This document shows positions 24,516 through 33,148 of a DNA stretch of 46,061 nucleotides, piece by piece. Location: assembly GCA_020073365.1 (NCBI GenBank), contig JAIQFL010000043.1:1-46061 (forward strand). The letters run 5' to 3'. The notes beneath the pieces are model-generated. The model saw only the letters and a list, made by a program, of their open reading frames with translations. It was not told the origin of the DNA and did not search any database. The first letter of the stretch is position 1. Every line of letters starts with the position of its first letter. This DNA is from Terriglobia bacterium (GTDB taxonomy: Bacteria; Acidobacteriota; Terriglobia; Bryobacterales; Bryobacteraceae). The position numbers and the translations under genes are program-made.

Positions 24516-25675
24516 ATCGCCTCCTCTTTCGCGTTCCCCTGCCTGCGCACCGTCACCCAATTCCGCTTCGCCGCCGATTCCAGGACCGCGTCCGTAACAT
24601 CATCCGTTGCGAGACCCTCCCGGAATGTCGGCGAAGCGCTCTTGCCTTCGCTCGCCGCCTGGAGGAAATCGGCCGCCTGGTGGATGAACGTGTGCTCGTA
24701 CCCGATCTGCAGACCGGGAACCCACCAATGTCCCATGTACGGATGATCGCGGTCCGTGATGTGGAGGTTCCTCCAACCACGCAGGCGCCCTTCGTCGCCA
24801 TGATCGAAATACTGGAGCCGGTGCAGGTCGTGCAGATCCCACATGATGGACGCGTTTTCCCCGTTGATTTCGAACGTGTACAGGGCTTTGTGGCCGCGCG
24901 CGTAACGCGTGGCCTCAAACGTGGCCAGCGAGCCATTTTGAAAACGCGCCAGGAACAGGCTGGCATCGTCGATGCCGACCGGTTCCACCTTGCCGGTCAG
25001 GTTGTGTTTGCGGCTCTTGATAAATGTCTCGGTGACAGCGGACACCTCGTCGATCGAGCCGTTGAGCCACATGGCGGTGTCGATGGTATGCGCCAGCAGG
25101 TCGCCCGTGACGCCGCTTCCCGCCACATTCACGTCCAGGCGCCAGAGCCCCTCGCCGCCCTGCGGGAGGTCGCTCGAGATGGTCCAATCCTGCAGGAACT
25201 TCGCGCGGTAGTGGAAGATCCGCCCGAGCCGGCCTTCGTCGATCAACTGCTTCGCTAACATGACGGCGGGAACACGGCGATAGTTGTACCAGACCATATT
25301 GGGGACGCCGGCGGCCTCCACGGCCCGCACCATAGCTTCCGATTCCCGGGCGCTGCGGCCGAGCGGCTTTTCGCACATCACCATCTTGCCGGCCTGGGCC
25401 GCCGCGATAGCGATTTCGGCGTGCGTGTCGTTGGGGCTGGCGATGTCGATCAGGTCGATCTCCGGGGACGCCACCAGCTTCCTCCAGTCCGTCCCGGCCG
25501 ATTCGAAGCCCCACTGCGACGCAAACGCGCGGGCGCGGTCCGCATTCCGGGCGCATACGGTTTTGAGAACGGGCCGGTACGGAAGGTCGAAGAAGTTGCC
25601 CACGCTGCGGAACGCATTGGAATGAGTGCGTCCCATAAAGCCATAGCCCACCAGTCCAATGTTCAGGTTTTTCAT
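24512..25675 (-). CDS. Gfo/Idh/MocA family NAD(P)-dependent oxidoreductase
   Basis: 387 residues from ATG 25673-25675 ([20 protein letters not shown]); an upstream ATG at 25687 would overlap the previous gene. Rossmann motif [16 protein letters not shown], then [19 protein letters not shown], the signature [13 protein letters not shown], and a C-terminal domain with [20 protein letters not shown]. These enzymes oxidise or reduce sugar hydroxyls (often at C3). No signal peptide; cytoplasmic. Four nucleotides overlap the DUF1080 gene downstream (ATGA); 2 nt separate it from the isomerase stop. The set argues for glycoside oxidation. Confidence 0.93.
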   Translation of the reverse strand: MKNLNIGLVGYGFMGRTHSNAFRSVGNFFDLPYRPVLKTVCARNADRARAFASQWGFESAGTDWRKLVASPEIDLIDIASPNDTHAEIAIAAAQAGKMVMCEKPLGRSARESEAMVRAVEAAGVPNMVWYNYRRVPAVMLAKQLIDEGRLGRIFHYRAKFLQDWTISSDLPQGGEGLWRLDVNVAGSGVTGDLLAHTIDTAMWLNGSIDEVSAVTETFIKSRKHNLTGKVEPVGIDDASLFLARFQNGSLATFEATRYARGHKALYTFEINGENASIMWDLHDLHRLQYFDHGDEGRLRGWRNLHITDRDHPYMGHWWVPGLQIGYEHTFIHQAADFLQAASEGKSASPTFREGLATDDVTDAVLESAAKRNWVTVRRQGNAKEEAI

Positions 25676-25677
25676 GG

Positions 25678-26730
25678 TCAATTCCATCCGTGGGCATTGC
25701 GCACCGCGATCATCACCCGCAGCACGTCATTCCAGGTCTGGGGATCCATCATCACGGCATTGGGGAACATGCAACCGTCCCAGCAGATATGGGCGAAAGC
25801 GCGGGTGAGTTGCCCATCGTCGCCGCGCATCCACGCGCCCGCGTCGCGTACGATATCGAGTTTCCCATTGGGGTCGAGCGGCTGGCAGTGCCTCCCGGTT
25901 TTGTCGTGCGAGCCCGATCCCTTCACCGTGCCGTCGTTCTGCGCGACGTGGAAGTCGATGGTCCACGGACGCAATCGGCCGGCCATCTTGCGGTAAGCCT
26001 CGGCCAGTTGGTCCGGCCGGGACCAATCGAAGTTCGCGGGCAGCAGCGCGTCCTCCGGCGCGTTGTACCCCATGGTGAAGAGCATGGTGTGGGCCATGTC
26101 CGCCTGGAACCCCAGCGTCCGCGGCCGGTTCACCAGTTCCAGCAACTCCACGTTGCGCCGCCAACTGTGCATGCCGGCCCAGCAGATTTCGCCCTCCGCC
26201 GCAAGGCGTTCGCCGAAATCCTCCGCGATGGTGCAGGCTTCCCGGAAGGTTTGGGCGATGCGCGCGGTGTTCCCCTGCGGATCTTTGGCCCAGTCCGCGG
26301 CGCCGGCCGCCGAGTCGATGCGGATGATGCCATATTGCCGGATCTTCAGATCGCGCAGCTTGCGCCCGATCCGGCAGGCCTTCTTCACCTGGGTCAGAAA
26401 GGCGGCCCGTTCCGTGTCGTTGCCCATAGCGGAACCGCCCCCTGTGGGCGGCCAGACCGGGGCCACCAGCGAACCCGCGCGCAGACCCTTGGACGCAAGG
26501 GTTTCGGCGAGCCTCGCCAGATCGTCGTCCGACGAATCGATATCGGTGTGCGGAAGCGAAAGGAACAGATCGACGCCGTCGAACCGCACGCCATCCACTT
26601 TGGCGGCTGCGGTCAGATTCAGCATGGTCTCTAAGTCGATCGGTGGCTCGGAATCGGGGCCCTTCCCGACCAGTCCGGGCCACATGGCATTATGCAGCGC
26701 CGGATACGCGTGCGTGGATTCGCCGCTCAT
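25678..26730 (-). CDS. Xylose isomerase-like TIM-barrel sugar isomerase/epimerase
   Basis: 350 residues. ATG 26728-26730 ([12 protein letters not shown]) is preferred since GGAGGGAAAT lies just upstream; an ATG 15 nt earlier precedes the RBS. Barrel features: [59 protein letters not shown], with acidic and His residues on strand ends as in the metal-dependent AP_endonuc_2 fold. No signal peptide. First gene of the minus-strand sugar operon. The exact reaction (isomerase, epimerase or keto-glycoside lyase) cannot be told. Confidence 0.88.
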   Translation of the reverse strand: MSGESTHAYPALHNAMWPGLVGKGPDSEPPIDLETMLNLTAAAKVDGVRFDGVDLFLSLPHTDIDSSDDDLARLAETLASKGLRAGSLVAPVWPPTGGGSAMGNDTERAAFLTQVKKACRIGRKLRDLKIRQYGIIRIDSAAGAADWAKDPQGNTARIAQTFREACTIAEDFGERLAAEGEICWAGMHSWRRNVELLELVNRPRTLGFQADMAHTMLFTMGYNAPEDALLPANFDWSRPDQLAEAYRKMAGRLRPWTIDFHVAQNDGTVKGSGSHDKTGRHCQPLDPNGKLDIVRDAGAWMRGDDGQLTRAFAHICWDGCMFPNAVMMDPQTWNDVLRVMIAVRNAHGWN

Positions 26731-26829
26731 CGGATTTCCCTCCAATTGAAACGACTCAAGTGCTGCTAGGCTACATCAGGATTCCGGCTCTTGTCAAACC
26801 AGCGGAGGCGGATGTCAAGGCAAAATAGA

Positions 26830-26931
26830 AATGTCCCCTTTGACGGCAAAGTAGAAACGTCGCCTTGTGCCAGATCTGCCAATGTCCCCTTTGACGGCAA
26901 AGTAGAAACGTCGCCTTGTGCCAGATCTGCC
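26830..26931. repeat. Two perfect tandem copies of a 51-bp unit, likely IS end repeats
   Basis: Positions 26830-26880 and 26881-26931 are identical. Each contains GGCAAAGTAGAAACGTCGCC, and a third diverged start GGCAAAATAGAAATGTCCCC precedes them at 26819-26838. Multiple short terminal repeats of this kind are usual at IS21-type ends. No transposase gene is attached; the rest of 26731-27146 holds no recognisable gene. Confidence 0.8.
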
Positions 26932-27146
26932 GTGGGGTGCGTGTCAGTATGCGGGTGCCGGCGAGGCGGAGACGGGCTCTGCTTGCGAGCAACCCGATCG
27001 AGGAATACCTGGCCGGAACTCATCGCGGACGATGAGCAGGGCGCGCCCCTTCCGTCGCGTCCTTTTACTGAGGCTCGGGGGGCCGACTGACGGGAGGCGG
27101 CGCCCCGCCCTCAGGTCTTCGCGGTTTTGGTTTTGAGACCACGGTC

Positions 27147-27386
27147 ATGTTCGAAGACGTCCGCGGGATCGCGTTGTCGCTCGAGAACGTAGAGGAAGGC
27201 ACGTCCTACGGGACCCCGGCATTTAAGGTTAGCGGCAAGCTGCTCGCGCGCTCGCGTGAAGATGGAGACTCGCTGGTGGGTACGACCTTCGAGGAACGTG
27301 AAGAGATGATCGCCGCCGAGCTACAACTTCTCTCCGCGCCCTTAAGTCAGCGTCACTGCAGCGGTACCCGCTTAGGCCGAAGGTAG
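27147..27386 (+). pseudogene. MmcQ/YjbR-type protein, 3' truncated
   Basis: MFEDVRGIALSLENVEEGTS, then YGTPAFKVSGKLLARSREDG and DSLV..TFEEREEMIAAE match the N-terminal half of MmcQ/YjbR (CyaY-like fold, usually about 115 aa). After about residue 60 the reading turns into a Ser/Arg-rich tail unrelated to the family, within 35 nt of the convergent gene's stop at 27353. The second half of the domain is missing. Confidence 0.65.
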
Positions 27387-28159
27387 AGAACACCCTGGCC
27401 ATCCACCTCCTCTGCCCAACAGGTTAGTTGCGAAACTGAAATCAATTCCGGCTTGCGGCAGCGCGAAACTTTGATCAACGCACGAGCCGAAGTAGCATCG
27501 TAAACGGTGGTCTCGTGCAGTAGATTGTCAGCGGCAGTTTCTCGCGCACAACTAAGAGCGATGCGGTTTGATTTTTCGGCGAAACCAGGGTCGGTACAAT
27601 CCGCGGTCAGTTGCGTGGATTTTTTGGGATCGGTGGCGAAGAAAAGAACGGATGTACGGCGCCCTTCGAGGGGATCCTCCGGCGCCGCCACGTAGATCCG
27701 GCGGAGCCACAAATACCCTTCCTCCGGGAGTTTGACGATGGTCGAGATCCGGTCCGCATCGCTCCAGTTGACTACATCTTCAGGGACCTTTTCGATAGAT
27801 GGATCGATTAAGGGCACCCCCAGAAGAATTCGGCTACCAGGCCTCGGCCGGCACTCCCGTACATAAGCATCGGCGGATACGGCCCTGGCCTTTTCCAGAG
27901 CCGCCTGCGAGGTCGCCCGATCGCCCGCGACAACGGCGACCGAAAGATACAGCCCCTGACGGAGGTTCTCACAATCACTGCTCGCCACGACAGCCGCCTG
28001 CGGCGACTGCGACCGCAGTTTCCCGGTGGTTTTCAGGGATGGCGCCAGGGTCGTGGAACTGGCTGCAATAGCCAGCCACAACACCGGCGGGTCCGCCGCA
28101 CCGTTTGACAATGGTCCTGCCAACAGGATCAGGCTGGTTACCACACACCATCGACTCAC
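27353..28159 (-). CDS. Secreted protein of unknown function
   Basis: 268 residues from GTG 28157-28159, overlapping the upstream TGA and with GAGGGAAAGC before it. Signal segment VVTSLILLAGPLSNGAA, then an Ala/Ser-rich region and a largely beta-type domain with several Cys (SSDCENL, VRECRPR, TADCTDPG, ALSCARE, VSRCRKPE, LTCWAEE). I do not recognise the family. Its start overlaps the M15-type peptidase gene, so the two are one transcription unit; the secreted partner may handle or protect the peptidase, which is speculation. Confidence 0.7.
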   Translation of the reverse strand: MSRWCVVTSLILLAGPLSNGAADPPVLWLAIAASSTTLAPSLKTTGKLRSQSPQAAVVASSDCENLRQGLYLSVAVVAGDRATSQAALEKARAVSADAYVRECRPRPGSRILLGVPLIDPSIEKVPEDVVNWSDADRISTIVKLPEEGYLWLRRIYVAAPEDPLEGRRTSVLFFATDPKKSTQLTADCTDPGFAEKSNRIALSCARETAADNLLHETTVYDATSARALIKVSRCRKPELISVSQLTCWAEEVDGQGVLYLRPKRVPLQ

Positions 28160-28899
28160 AGGCCGCTTTCCCTCTTCGTGGCGGCAAGCTCGGAGTTCTG
28201 ACGGCTCTGAATGTGGGCTACATCGCGAAAACTCGTCCAATCGCCACCCCAAACGAGCCCTCTCTCCCTTGCCTCCGCTCCCAGTGCATCCCAAAAACCG
28301 TTCTGCTGCGCCGCGTCTGTCCACCCCCAGCGCGAATCGACAATGTCCGCCGCATAGGCGTTCGGTGTGCCGTCTGGACGCTGTGCGTTGTGAAAACTGA
28401 ATTGCACCTTCGTCCTACCCTGCAGAAATAACTGGTGTTGCACGGCGACCGACCGCCAGCCAAAAAAGATTTTCGGTTGAAATCCCTGATCCCTGAGCGC
28501 AGCAAGGACAGCACTTACTGCAGGCCGAAACAGAGGATCCAGACTGCTCAATTTCTTTTCCTGGCTCCATTGCGAGCTATCCCCCGACCAATCTTCCTTC
28601 CGGGCGCGCACGTAGACGGTAAGCTTGTCCCATGTGACCAGATTGTCGGCCCCCTGCACGACGGCCTCCAGAGTCCAAGTGCCTGGGTGGTAGCTGGAGA
28701 GGTCGTATAGGCGCACCTTTCCCTTGATGGCACCCTTCGAGACGTTGACGTAAGGCGGACGCAGGATCTGCAATTCCTTGCCGTCGAAGTCCAGAAAACC
28801 CCATAGACCGATGGTTAAGTGCGGGGAACCTTTATCCATTAGATTGGGAAGCGTGACCTCAGTAATTCTTTCTTCCTTCAGATTGCAGAAGTTTGCCAT
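28156..28899 (-). CDS. M15-family (D-Ala-D-Ala carboxypeptidase / endolysin-like) peptidase with N-terminal beta domain
   Basis: 247 residues, no signal peptide. The N-terminal part (1-105) is beta-rich (HLTIGLWGFLDFDGKELQIL, GTWTLEAVVQGADNLVTWDK). The C-terminal half resembles VanY/Ply-type M15 peptidases: AVSAVLAALRDQGFQPKIFF, RSVAVQHQLFLQGRTKVQFS, FHN...AADIVD, FWDALGAEARERGLVWGGDW and DVAHIQ. The zinc ligands would be His in FHN, Asp in AADIVD and His in DVAHI. Absence of a signal peptide fits phage endolysins or contractile-injection effectors rather than housekeeping carboxypeptidases. Overlaps the next gene by 4 nt. Confidence 0.8.
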   Translation of the reverse strand: MANFCNLKEERITEVTLPNLMDKGSPHLTIGLWGFLDFDGKELQILRPPYVNVSKGAIKGKVRLYDLSSYHPGTWTLEAVVQGADNLVTWDKLTVYVRARKEDWSGDSSQWSQEKKLSSLDPLFRPAVSAVLAALRDQGFQPKIFFGWRSVAVQHQLFLQGRTKVQFSFHNAQRPDGTPNAYAADIVDSRWGWTDAAQQNGFWDALGAEARERGLVWGGDWTSFRDVAHIQSRQNSELAATKRESGL

Positions 28900-29402
28900 A
28901 ACTTACCTCTGACCTTGATGCGAATTTGAACTGTTGGATAGCCCCTCACAGACCGGGCTATAGGCGCTGCTGTCGAGCCACTGGGTGCTGCGCCGCAGGG
29001 GCCCTCTACCCCTCGCGCCTGGTCACCCGGCGTCGGGGAGGCCGGTGATGGCGTGAGAATCCCCTGGCACCTCCGCCTTTCAACCTGGGCGAGCGGTCTT
29101 AAACTCCGGTTGCGCCTCAGCCGCGGGACAGAGCCCATCGGGGTTATGATACCTCCAACCAAATACAACGGAACTCGCGACATTACGGGAGCTATTCGTC
29201 GTGATCTTTGTGTACTTGATCGCACCAGTTGCAGCCGTCTACCCTGCGCGGCCGACTTCGCGCCGCGTGAGCCGTTCCCGGTGGCGCCCGCGGGTTGGGT
29301 GCGGGCGCCTTGGGAAATGGACAAGAACGGTGGCGGAGGACCTCCTACCATTGCGAACTCAGGTGCCTGGCGGGAACCCTGCGGGCCTGCGGGGAACCTG
29401 GC
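28900..29402. other. Intergenic region without a recognised gene
   Basis: About 500 bp between divergent genes. A 117-codon plus-strand ORF (29053-29406) has a Gly/Pro/Arg-rich, non-conserved-looking translation and no RBS; I do not call it. Nothing else is recognisable. Confidence 0.3.
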
Positions 29403-29431
29403 TTGACAGGACCGGGCAGCCCTGATAGTTT
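29403..29431 (+). promoter_or_regulatory. Sigma-70-like promoter for the VPS10/BNR gene
   Basis: TTGACA (29403-29408), 17-nt spacer, TAGTTT (29426-29431). The -35 is consensus and the -10 partly so. The ATG lies 48 nt downstream, with AGGAG at its usual place. No competing site was noticed. Confidence 0.5.
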
Positions 29432-29478
29432 GAGCCTTCAGCTCCGAAATCGCAGTGGCGTCATAGGAGAACTCCTTC

Positions 29479-32145
29479 ATGAACCGGAGGCACTTCGTTT
29501 CCAGCCTCAGTGCAGGCTTTGCTCTCGTCACCGTGCTGGCGCCGGCAGCGTCCGCGCAGCTTTTCAACGAAGCGCTGTTAAATGGGCTCACATACCGGAA
29601 CCTCGGACCGTACCGGGCGGGCGCCTGGACCGTCGGCGTAGCCATTCCCGAGACGCCCGCCAAGGCTCACCGGAATACCATTTACGCCGCACTGCGCACG
29701 GGCGGCGTCTGGAAATCGTCCAACGGCGGCGTGACGTTCGAGCCGGTCATGGACAGCCAGAGCATCTATTCCATGGGCGCGATCGCGGTGGCGCCCTCCG
29801 ATGAGAACGTAGTCTGGGCAGGAACCGGTGACAATTCCGCGACGCGCAGCGCCTATTGGGGCGACGGCGTCTACAAATCTGTGGATGCCGGCAAGACCTG
29901 GCAGAACATGGGTCTGAAGGACACCCAGCACATCGCCAGGATCGTCATCCATCCCACCAGGCCGGACACGGTGTATGTCGCCGCCCTCGGCCATCTCGCC
30001 ACGCCCAACACAGAACGCGGAGTGTTCAAAACCACCGACGGCGGCAAGACCTGGAAGAAGGTGCTCTACGTCGGCGACCGCGTCGGGGCGGTGGATCTGG
30101 TCCGCGACGCCCGCAATCCCGAGGTCCTCTACGCAGCCACCTACGAAAACACACGCCTGGCATGGGTGATCAACGATGGCGGCCCGGGGACCGGCATCTA
30201 TAAGACGACGGACGGCGGCGCCACCTGGAAAGAGCTGACCAACGGTCTGCCGAAGGGACCCATGGGGCGCATCGGTCTCGACATCTGCCGGAGCAAGCCG
30301 GATACGCTCTACGCGGTGTACGACAATCACAATCTGCGTCCTGGCGCCACCAACCCCACCAACACGATCAACGGCCAGGTCTACCGGACGGATGACGCGG
30401 GAGCCACCTGGCGCAAAGTGAATCCCGACGACGTGGACGTCAGCGGCAAGGCCGGTTACTCGTTCAACCAGATCACGGTGGACCCGAACAATCCCGACCG
30501 GGTTTGGGTCACGGGGGCGAACTTCAACCACTCCGCCGACGGTGGAAAGACGTGGGCGGGCCGGGGAGGGCCGCGGCCATTCGCGCGCGCGTTCGGCGAC
30601 TTTCGCTCCCTGTGGATCGATCCGCAGGATTCCGATCGTATGATCGCAACGTCGGATGGTGGCGTCTACCAGTCCTTCGACGGTGGCCGCACCAGCCAGC
30701 ACTACCTGACCATCCGGGGCGGCGAGGTGTACGCGCTGGGAGTGGACATGGAAACTCCCTACAACATTTACGAAGGCCTGCAAGACCACGAGAGCTGGAA
30801 AGGGCCGAGCAACGGCTGGACCGGCAGCGTGGGGGTCGAAGACTGGGTGACGGTCGGCGTCGGCGACGGAATGTACAACCAGGTAGACCCCACCGACAGC
30901 CGCTGGGTTTACAACACCCAGGAGTTCGGGGGACACGGCCGCTACGACCAGAAGACCCACCAGCGGGTGCGCATCGTTCCCACGCGCGCGGCAGGCCAGC
31001 CGCCTCTGCGGTTCAACTGGATCGCTCCCTTCGTGCTCTCACCCCACAATCCCCAGACGTTGTACGCCGGGGCGCAGGTACTGTTCCGCTCGGTGGACCG
31101 CGGCGACCACTGGCAGGAGATCAGCCCCGATCTCACTACCAACGATCCGGAGAAGACCAACCGCAGCGCCGCGGGGAGCGCGATTCAGTACTGCACCATC
31201 GTGACCATCTCGGAATCGCCGGTGACGCCCGGGATCGTCTGGGTGGGCACTGACGATGGCAAGGTGCAAGTGACACGGAACGGCGGCGCCAATTGGACTG
31301 ACGTGACGAAGAGCATCGCGGCCGCCGGCGGTCCCGAGAATGTCTGGACGAGCCGCGTGTACGCGTCGCGTTTCGCTCCGGGAAGCGCCTACGCCGCCAA
31401 GACCGGGCGGCGTCAGGACAACTTCAAGCCGTACCTGTTCAAGACCACCGATTTCGGCGCCACCTGGACCAATATCTCGAGCAACCTTCCCGAGTGGCCC
31501 GTCAACTCGATTGTCGAAGACACACAGAAGGCGTCAGTGCTGTTTGCCGGCACCGACGTTGGGGTTTATGTTTCCACGGACGGGGGCGCGCGGTGGGTGG
31601 CGCTGAAGAGTAATATGCCTCCGGCGCCGGTCACCGATATGGTGGTGCACCCGCGCGAGCAGGACCTGGTGGCGGGCACTTATGGCCGCGGCATTTGGGT
31701 GGTGGATATCGCGCCGATCCGCGAGATGACGGAGGAGAATCTGAAGGGCCCGTACCTCTTCGCCGTGAAACCGAAGCCGATTCGCCGTGACGGCGCGCAA
31801 GGCAACAACCGGTTTAACGGCGACAGTTTTCCGACCACGCCGAATGAGCCGAACGGGCTGATGGTTTACTACTACCTGAATGAGGATGCGGCGCAACCGG
31901 TTACAGTGACGGTGGCAGACCTGAACGGTAAGGTGCTCCGGACGCTGACGGGCTCGCAGAAGGCAGGGATCAACCGGGTGGCGTCGGAGGGCTTGGGCGG
32001 ATTCGGCGGTGGCGGTGGAGGCGGCGGGCGGGGTGGACAGGCCCGCGCTGCCATGCCGCCGGGCGAGTACGTCGTCACGCTCGATGTGGGCGGCGCCAGG
32101 CTCACCCAGAAGGCGAGGGTTCTCGAGACGCCTGAGTTTCGGTAG
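29479..32145 (+). CDS. Sortilin/VPS10-type BNR (Asp-box) repeat secreted protein
   Basis: 888 residues. The start region MNRRHFVSSLSAGFALVTVL has a twin-arginine-like pattern and an AxA cleavage site. About ten Asp-box/BNR units of the form (S/T).(D/N).G.TW run through the protein: KSSNGGVTFE, KSVDAGKTWQ, KTTDGGKTWKK, KTTDGGATWKE, RTDDAGATWRK, HSADGGKTWAG, RSVDRGDHWQE, KTTDFGATWTN. A C-terminal beta domain (DLNGKVLRTL) carries a run of Gly (663..674-type, poly-G with Arg). These large propellers are abundant in Acidobacteriota; peptidase-type or glycosidase roles are proposed but unproven. Monocistronic. Confidence 0.9.
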   Translation: MNRRHFVSSLSAGFALVTVLAPAASAQLFNEALLNGLTYRNLGPYRAGAWTVGVAIPETPAKAHRNTIYAALRTGGVWKSSNGGVTFEPVMDSQSIYSMGAIAVAPSDENVVWAGTGDNSATRSAYWGDGVYKSVDAGKTWQNMGLKDTQHIARIVIHPTRPDTVYVAALGHLATPNTERGVFKTTDGGKTWKKVLYVGDRVGAVDLVRDARNPEVLYAATYENTRLAWVINDGGPGTGIYKTTDGGATWKELTNGLPKGPMGRIGLDICRSKPDTLYAVYDNHNLRPGATNPTNTINGQVYRTDDAGATWRKVNPDDVDVSGKAGYSFNQITVDPNNPDRVWVTGANFNHSADGGKTWAGRGGPRPFARAFGDFRSLWIDPQDSDRMIATSDGGVYQSFDGGRTSQHYLTIRGGEVYALGVDMETPYNIYEGLQDHESWKGPSNGWTGSVGVEDWVTVGVGDGMYNQVDPTDSRWVYNTQEFGGHGRYDQKTHQRVRIVPTRAAGQPPLRFNWIAPFVLSPHNPQTLYAGAQVLFRSVDRGDHWQEISPDLTTNDPEKTNRSAAGSAIQYCTIVTISESPVTPGIVWVGTDDGKVQVTRNGGANWTDVTKSIAAAGGPENVWTSRVYASRFAPGSAYAAKTGRRQDNFKPYLFKTTDFGATWTNISSNLPEWPVNSIVEDTQKASVLFAGTDVGVYVSTDGGARWVALKSNMPPAPVTDMVVHPREQDLVAGTYGRGIWVVDIAPIREMTEENLKGPYLFAVKPKPIRRDGAQGNNRFNGDSFPTTPNEPNGLMVYYYLNEDAAQPVTVTVADLNGKVLRTLTGSQKAGINRVASEGLGGFGGGGGGGGRGGQARAAMPPGEYVVTLDVGGARLTQKARVLETPEFR

Positions 32146-32500
32146 ATTCGGGGAACGCGGCTTTGTGTCGCGGCGAGGGGTACACCTCATGCATCTCAAC
32201 GCTGAAGGAGCAGCGGATCACCCTCAATACCCCTCCGTCGCCGTTGGTTGTGACGCATCCTGGGGAAGCGGTTGATGCGACTGCGTCTGTGCGGTCCCCA
32301 AAAGTAAATCCCAGATCATGCCCGAAACAAAAAATCAGGCACACGACGCTCGGCATTGGGCGCTCTCGCCTGTCAGGCGAGCGCAGCTCGCCACACCGGC
32401 ATTCTGCCGGTGTTCAGCGGGTCCGGGCACGTCAGGTTGGCGCGGCTGGCCTATTCCCTCACTTTTCCCCTGATGTATCATAGGCAATCGCCCCCTCCTC
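32146..32500. other. Intergenic region with two palindromic hairpins
   Basis: CTCGCCT gtc AGGCGAG (32365-32381) and ACACCGGC attct GCCGGTGT (32393-32413), both perfect stems; the second has an 8-bp stem. They lie 90-130 nt upstream of thiE. They may be REP-type repeats or an mRNA structure. I did not see a THI-box TPP riboswitch; its conserved CUGAGA element is absent here. Confidence 0.5.
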
Positions 32501-33148
32501 ATGAGGCTGCCGCGTGTGTACCCGATTCTCGACACCACTTCGCTGGAAGCCCGAGGGATTTCGCTCTGCACGGCCGCTGCGGCGTTCCTGGAGGGCGGCG
32601 CGGCCATCCTCCAGATCCGTCATAAAGGCCATTGGAGCCGCGAGTTCTTCGAATCCGCCCAACAAGTCGCGCGCCTGTGCCGCGAAGCGGGGGCGGATCT
32701 CATCGTCGACGACCGCGCCGATTTCGCGCTGTTGCTGGAAGCCGGCCTCCACGTGGGTCAGGACGATCTGGCCCCGCGCGATGCCCGCAAACTGATGGGC
32801 TCCGACGCGGTCATCGGCTTCTCCAGCCACAACGTCAACCAGCTTGCCGCCGCCGGAGGAGAGCCCGTGGATTACGTGGCGCTCGGCCCGGTCTTCGCTA
32901 CCGCGTCCAAGCGCAACCCCGACCCGGCGGTGGGGGTGGACGAGGTGCGCCGCTGCCGGGCCCTGCTGGACAAGCCGCTGGTGGCCATCGGCGGCATCAC
33001 GCGCGAAAACGCTCTCGAAGTTCTGAACGCCGGCGCCGATTCCGTGGCCGTCATCGCCGGCCTGCTCCCGGGCCCGGAGGGCGGCCTCACCCCTCAATCT
33101 CTGCGACAACGGATGGAAGAATGGCAACGACTCGTGAAAACGGCCTAG
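32501..33148 (+). CDS. thiE: Thiamine phosphate synthase
   Basis: Couples the HMP pyrophosphate and thiazole phosphate halves of thiamine. 215 residues, TIM barrel with family motifs: GAAILQIRHKGHW, LIVDDRADFALLLEAGLHVG, QDDLAPRDARKL, FSSHN, DYVALGPVFATASKRNPDPA and GGITRENALEVLNAGADSVA. Slightly short of some ThiE proteins but complete. Its last 28 nt overlap the start of the APC permease, so the two are coupled. No other thiamine genes are nearby. Confidence 0.9.
   Translation: MRLPRVYPILDTTSLEARGISLCTAAAAFLEGGAAILQIRHKGHWSREFFESAQQVARLCREAGADLIVDDRADFALLLEAGLHVGQDDLAPRDARKLMGSDAVIGFSSHNVNQLAAAGGEPVDYVALGPVFATASKRNPDPAVGVDEVRRCRALLDKPLVAIGGITRENALEVLNAGADSVAVIAGLLPGPEGGLTPQSLRQRMEEWQRLVKTA

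Noticed and set aside
26830..26931. CRISPR-like tandem repeats
   Set aside because: Two directly adjacent 51-bp copies without spacers and without cas genes.
29053..29406. 117-codon plus-strand ORF upstream of the VPS10 gene
   Set aside because: No RBS, no recognisable domain, and composition typical of random high-GC frames; the promoter of the next gene overlaps its end.
28878..29663. 261-codon minus-strand ORF across the intergenic region
   Set aside because: Overlaps the promoter and start of the VPS10 gene and the M15 peptidase start; Pro/Arg/Ser-rich without domain.
32146..32500. TPP riboswitch upstream of thiE
   Set aside because: No THI-box consensus could be found; only REP-like hairpins are present.
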